From Episyrphus balteatus (taxonomy: Eukaryota; Arthropoda; Insecta; Diptera; Syrphidae), in the NCBI RefSeq assembly GCF_945859705.1, contig NC_079135.1, positions 78,004,253 through 78,068,252 of the forward strand: a stretch of DNA of 64,000 nucleotides, given 5' to 3'. The notes under the pieces are model-generated. The model made no database searches. It had not been told where the DNA came from and saw only the letters and a program-made list of their open reading frames with translations. The stretch's first letter is position 1. Every line of letters starts with the position of its first letter. The position numbers were made by a program, and so were the translations under genes. Of the stretch, positions 59,640-64,000 are shown piece after piece.

Positions 59640-60068
59640 TTATTCCATTGCAAAGTGGGTTTTCAAGAGATACCTGCCATAGAACCGTTTTTTTAACCCG
59701 ATTTGCTCCAAAACTGCTTATTCGATTTCAACCAAACTTTTTGTGAAGAAGCATTTATATAATTTTAATTTTTGGATTTTTAAAAAAATTTTGAAATGTT
59801 TTTTTTTTTTGGAAAATCAAATTTTCGAAAACGCGACATTGAATTTTTTTTAAATTTTGTTTTAAGATGTTCATTAGTGATTTCTACAAAATGGTAAAGG
59901 TATCAATTTTATTTTATTTATAAAAAATTAATATTTATCAATCAAAACTGCATACTTGTTTTGGAGGGCAATTTGATTTCAGATTTGATTTCTATATAAA
60001 AAGTCTGAAAAATTTGAGCAACTTGAACTCTAAGAGCAAGTTCGTGCGACCTAGTCGTGCATTTTATT
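59640..60068 (+). repeat. Dispersed repeat R1, copy 3 (3' part)
   Basis: CCATAGAACCGTTTTTTTAACCC and CGATTTCAACC..ACTTTTTGTG align with 11795-11870. The end AAGAGCAAGTTCGTGCGACC..GTCGTGCATTTTATTT matches 12251-12296. Confidence 0.55.
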
Positions 60069-60729
60069 TATTTATTTTTTTTGCAAAACTAAAGTTTTTC
60101 TTAACCAAGAAAAACTTATTGAAAAAAATGATACGCATACGCCACGGAGACCGTTGAAGTTTAACCCATTTCCGGCTAACGTTGCGTTTTCGCAACGTCA
60201 TGTTTGAAGACTTCTGGAAAATAACTGATTATATTTTTAAATAAACTAAAAAATGATTTGGAAAGATAGTAAAATTATCTAATCGACCTGTTTTTGGATT
60301 TTTTTGTAAAAATGTTTTTTCGAGCTTTTTTGGGGGTATGAAAATTCGAGTTTTTGTAAATTTTGAGGTAAAATTTTTGAACTTTTGAAAAATATAGTCA
60401 AAATTATAATTTTTCTAAATAGTCTCAACTACAGGTAAATAACGGTTCAAATTATATTCTAAAATAGTGCTGAAGTAATTTATTTGAGTTGCCTGCTTGT
60501 CAGGTAAGATGATAGTATTACGTTGCGTTTTCGCAACGCTCGCGGAAAGGGGTATCAAAATTTTTGAAATAATTTTTTTTACATGGAGTATGAATAAATT
60601 TTATTTGAGTATTTTATGAAGAAATTAACTAAATTAAGATGCATTGGTTAATGAAAGATTGTTGAAAATAAAATAACAAAATTTGTAATAAGTTATACAT
60701 TATATTTGGTAATTTTATGCTTTCAAAGA

Positions 60730-61345
60730 ATGGGATTTTGTGCGGTATTCATCGAAGTATTTTTGATGAATCGGGATATAACATTTCTTGGAGGAAAAGC
60801 AGTTTGGCTAGAACACTTACAACGTCGAAATGGAGCACTTCATTGGGATTTCCTTCCGTTTGGATATCTGGTTCATTGTTTTTTTCTGATCGCAAGAGGA
60901 AATCTACAACAAATATTCTAAATTATAGTTTTGGGATTGGTGTTTCCTTACCAAACTTTTTGCAAATGCCATATACTTTCAATACTTTTAGGAACGCTTC
61001 ATCCAGCGTATTTGATAGTAAAATATAATTGATCAGTTCGAATCCGATTTTTGCTTGTAGCGTTATCATATAAATCAATTCCACCCATCGTTATGATGTT
61101 TTCACGAATTGAATTTGGCATTGGAATGTTGACAAGTTTTCCTTTTATTCGATCAAACCGATTTGCCTGATATATTGGTGGATCCATCAAATGATTTCAT
61201 AAGACTGTGAGAATTGTTGTTCCAGCGAACAGGTGCAATTTCATTTTCGTTATCGAATGCAAAATCAATGAAACCATGACTTATTCTCATTTGTTTGAGT
61301 TCGGTCAACTCTGATTTACCACTTCTATTCTCACGAACTATGAAT
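60730..61345 (-). pseudogene. piggyBac transposase, broken
   Basis: Fragments in separate frames follow the order of the transposase C-terminal half. RENRSGKS (61336 leftward) leads into a segment around VRWNNNSHS, like the family's R-W-DNK stretch. Then comes IRENIITMGGIDLYDN (about 61107-61060), matching the signature MGGVDxxD. A decayed Cys-rich tail, RRCKCSS, lies near 60826. A frameshift near 61190 and stops between the blocks make it non-functional. The N-terminal half, with the first catalytic aspartates, is absent and replaced by the inverted arm. Confidence 0.75.
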
Positions 61346-61599
61346 AATAATACAACACAAGAGTTGGTTTTTTGCTCTGCATTGCGAATAAATCAAATTA
61401 CCTGTTAGAAGGACGGTATTCTAGTTTGTGAGACTTAAAAAAATTGTCGATTGTTGGCGGGTGCTGATATGGCTTATCGATTTTTGAATGGAATCAATTC
61501 AGAGAAGTTATCACTATGTAATTGCACTACGATAAGAATTGAATGAAGTAGTCACTTTTATCATTTTTTTTGACAACATCAAACATACTGTCATCAAAA

Positions 61600-61690
61600 C
61601 GATGTTGCAAGTGTTCCAGACAATACGTTTTTTCCTGCAAGAAATGTAATATCTCGATTCATATCCAAAATGCTTCGATGAGTACCACAC
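61600..61690 (+). pseudogene. Inverted duplicate of the piggyBac transposase Cys-rich tail
   Basis: The plus strand reads KRCCKCSRQYVFSCKKCNIS, the CxxC pattern of the piggyBac C-terminal zinc-binding domain. The same region is encoded in decayed form on the minus strand near 60720-60840. This copy keeps four Cys and is better preserved than the other. Confidence 0.7.
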
Positions 61691-62051
61691 AAAAAATCTT
61701 TCTTAGTAAGCATAAAATATCAAAATATAATGTATGTATATGTAACTTATTTCAAATTTTGTTATTTTATTTTCAACAAACTTTCATTACCCAGTGTATC
61801 TTAATTTGGTTAATTTCTTCAAAAAAATAAAATGTATTCATACTCCATGTAAAAAAAAAAAATTATTTCAAAAATTTTGATACCCCCCTTTCGGCGAGCA
61901 TTGCGAAAACGCAAAGTGAATTTTCTGGAAAACCAAAGGCTTTTCCAAAAATTTTTTTTCAGATTTCCTCTAATTGGACCAAAAACAGATAATTTGTAAA
62001 ATTTCAAGTTTCTAAGTCAACTGGAACTGGTAGCCGCCGGAAATGGGTTGA

Positions 62052-62699
62052 TCTTTAAAAACTGGTGCCAAATCTGTTACCAATTTACAACAAATTAAAC
62101 AAAGACCAAGTTGCCATTGAAAAATTTTAAACGAATAGGTAATAAATAATTTCAATTCGTTATAACTGCCAATAAAGATTGTTGTGTCGAAGTGATAATA
62201 AATTAAGTGTGTTAAAATAATACCTTCCCAGAAGAAAATAAAACTTTATTAGTATTAAATTACTATAGAAATAATTTTCCTCTCAGTTCTGTCGGACACG
62301 GAAAGTAAATTGTTGGTCATTGACAACCTTTTCGAGCTCCCTACTCCTGAAGAAATAATGAAATTTCTATAAAGAAGCCATCAATAGAAGTTAAAAGTAC
62401 CAGATAACTACTTTGACTTCTTTCTTTAATTTAGGATTAACCTCTGAACGCCAAGTTTGCGCAAGTAAACTATTCAAAAGAAATTTAAAGAACCTTTCTC
62501 TCGAGTCTAAAGGCATGATCTTCCTTAAGGAATATCCTGAAGGTATCACTTGGCAAAGAATACTTGCAGTATTATAATTTCAAACTTGCATTAGTAATTT
62601 TATTCTTAACTCTGTAAGTAACCTTAAGGGAAAAAGTATTATTTTAAGAATGTTTCTTCTAACATTTTACTTTTTTTTTTCTATCGGTGTATTGATAAA
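62052..62699. other. AT-rich noncoding DNA
   Basis: No gene or repeat recognised. Confidence 0.4.
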
Positions 62700-64000
62700 A
62701 TCGAAATACATTCTGCCATTTATGTTTTGAGATGAAAAGCCTTGCCAGCCAAATTGGGCCATTTACACGTATGGTGCATCAATTCTACGCAATATATACA
62801 CACACCACATATTCACAACATCTACCTGTTTTGTATGTATAGATATGAGACAAAAGTGCACTAAAACCTGCATCCTACCTATATACCATTGAGGATACAC
62901 ACTCAAACTTTGCATCCTTGGGGTCTTTTTACTATTCTATCGCACAAATGCCACAAAATGATGCAATTACAGTTGCCAAGGGAACACTACCATTACCATC
63001 TCTCTCTCATACTCTATCTATGTGTATCCAACTATCTCGACACCAAATCAAATGACCCAGAAACATAACACTCTCTCTCTGCTGTGTAGCAGAGTTCTGT
63101 AGTTATTCCCAATTGTCTGTCTGTGCCTTTTGTTATTTGTTAATGCGGAGAACGTTTTTCCAGGTGCTAGAGTGTTAGCTGACTGGCTGCATAGTTTGAA
63201 TATGCATATGCAACGCACATCCTGCAATGAACAGAACACCCTACCACGACCCAATTGCAACGTTTTAGCGATGGGAAACTGGCGGCCGTCAGCTTCAGAG
63301 TCACAGCAAACAAAGAGAAATATTTAGATGAAGGAAGAAATAAAAACAACAAATAGCTACAAAAAAATAAAACCAAGCTAAACTGGCGCGTCGCGTCGCT
63401 TGGTTGACGAGACGTAAACGTGAACGGAACGCTGAGGACGGACGCGAAGCGACGTAGTGAAAACAGCACGCAAATGCTAAGTAGCTATTTCAATTCAAGA
63501 TGAGATAACAAAACGACAATTAAGATGCATCTTTGCGAAATTATGCGTCTTTCCCGAGGGCGACGACATCGCATCGTCTTCGTATTCGTCCTTGTTCATG
63601 TCGAGTGTGCGAGTTGTGCTCTCTCTGTTTGCATTTAGTGCAATTTTTTCTTTTACTCCTTTTTTTCAGCTTGGGAACGAAAAGGACTCGCCCTCTGTTG
63701 AATAATTATTATTAGAAGTAGAATAGGACACAGCGAGCTGTATACAGAGTATCCGTCGTCGTGTCGTACCCCAGAACCTACACACCTACACAAGAAAATG
63801 TTTTCATTTTAATCAAACCCAAGATCGAGATAATGAATTCCGAGATATCATTACTTCACGGGAAGATATCTATCCATATCCCCTCCTGACTGAGGGTGTT
63901 TCTCTATTAGAGATGTGGTATCCCGCTCAATTAATTTAAACTAAACAAAAATCAATTTTATTGCATACCATTACACGAATGAAATCATCAATTTGTTGGG
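62700..64000. other. Mixed-composition island, candidate regulatory or 5' leader DNA
   Basis: CTCTCTCT tracts (about 63000 and 63070) resemble GAGA-factor sites. TATGCATATGCA (about 63201) is octamer-like. A CG-dense stretch at 63385-63455 holds GCGTCGCGTCGC and a partly complementary ACGCGAAGCGACG. Overlapping open frames on both strands (65-100 residues) have no domains. It resembles the 13.4-15.6 kb island. Confidence 0.3.

Larger units (their letters stand above)
60165..62047 (-). mobile_element. piggyBac-type transposon relic, self-folded
   Basis: The ends CCCATTTCCGGC and GCCGGAAATGGG are flanked by TTAA (60161-60164) and TTGA (62048-62051, one change from TTAA). Three ACGTTGCG-TTTT-CGCAACGT-type hairpins lie near the ends (60179-60198, 60521-60538, 61901-61914). 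Transposase fragments read on the minus strand in the middle. About 315 bp at the left (60521-60840) is repeated inverted at the right (61600-61914), so both sides derive from the transposase 3' end. Confidence 0.8.

Noticed and set aside
61026..61060. tRNA box B (AGTTCGAATCCG)
   Set aside because: No box A at the right distance and no cloverleaf; it lies inside the piggyBac transposase relic.

Overview
The window looks like a gene-poor, transposon-dense, AT-rich stretch of an insect genome, most likely a brachyceran fly. The evidence is a Ty3/gypsy retrotransposon with a tRNA-Lys-type primer site, a jockey-like LINE, Tc1/mariner-type, PIF-type and piggyBac-type DNA elements, very long A/T runs, and CAG/CAA (opa-like) and GAT/GAC repeats in the less AT-rich islands. 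I could not identify any host protein-coding exon or any standard tRNA or rRNA gene with confidence. The species is not determined.

Layout. 1-7.5 kb: AT-rich DNA with one inverted-repeat element (1437-2299) and one higher-complexity island (about 3.8-4.56 kb). 7.53-7.94 kb: a small element that carries what reads as a complete hammerhead ribozyme on the minus strand, between 75-bp identical inverted arms. 8.8-9.8 kb and 13.35-15.62 kb: islands of balanced composition. The second begins at a minus-strand Inr/DPE-like promoter candidate near 15349. 16.0-22.25 kb: two roughly 0.8-kb inverted arms of one repeat family, about 4.6 kb apart. 22.34-34.76 kb: a Ty3/gypsy retrotransposon with intact gag and pol, whose termini are inverted rather than direct repeats. 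35.15-36.24 kb: a TA-flanked inverted-repeat element. 36.71-40.10 kb: a 5'-truncated jockey-like LINE with an intact reading frame and a 13-bp target duplication. 41.6 and 56.0 kb: two copies of a foldback element built from short CAAAATTCTG units. 45.3-46.7 kb: an inverted-repeat element followed by degenerate tandem units of about 185 bp. 47.6 and 50.9 kb: two copies of a 130-bp MITE. 51.95 kb: a tRNA-derived SINE-like head. 53.39-54.47 kb: a nearly perfectly palindromic mariner-type MITE. 60.17-62.05 kb: a piggyBac relic that has folded back on its own 3' end. Less AT-rich islands also lie at 19-20, 42.4-43.6, 54.5-55.9 and 62.7-63.9 kb.

How it works together. The only intact coding capacity is mobile. 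The retrotransposon gag (capsid) and pol (protease, reverse transcriptase, RNase H, integrase) are in a -1 frame relation. The LINE keeps part of its endonuclease and all of its reverse transcriptase. The recurring theme is inverted duplication: at least seven separate elements are palindromic or have swapped a normal end for an inverted copy of the opposite end. The most notable observations are the hammerhead ribozyme, the retrotransposon with inverted termini, and the self-folded piggyBac relic. All assignments come from reading sequence by eye; no database search was possible.
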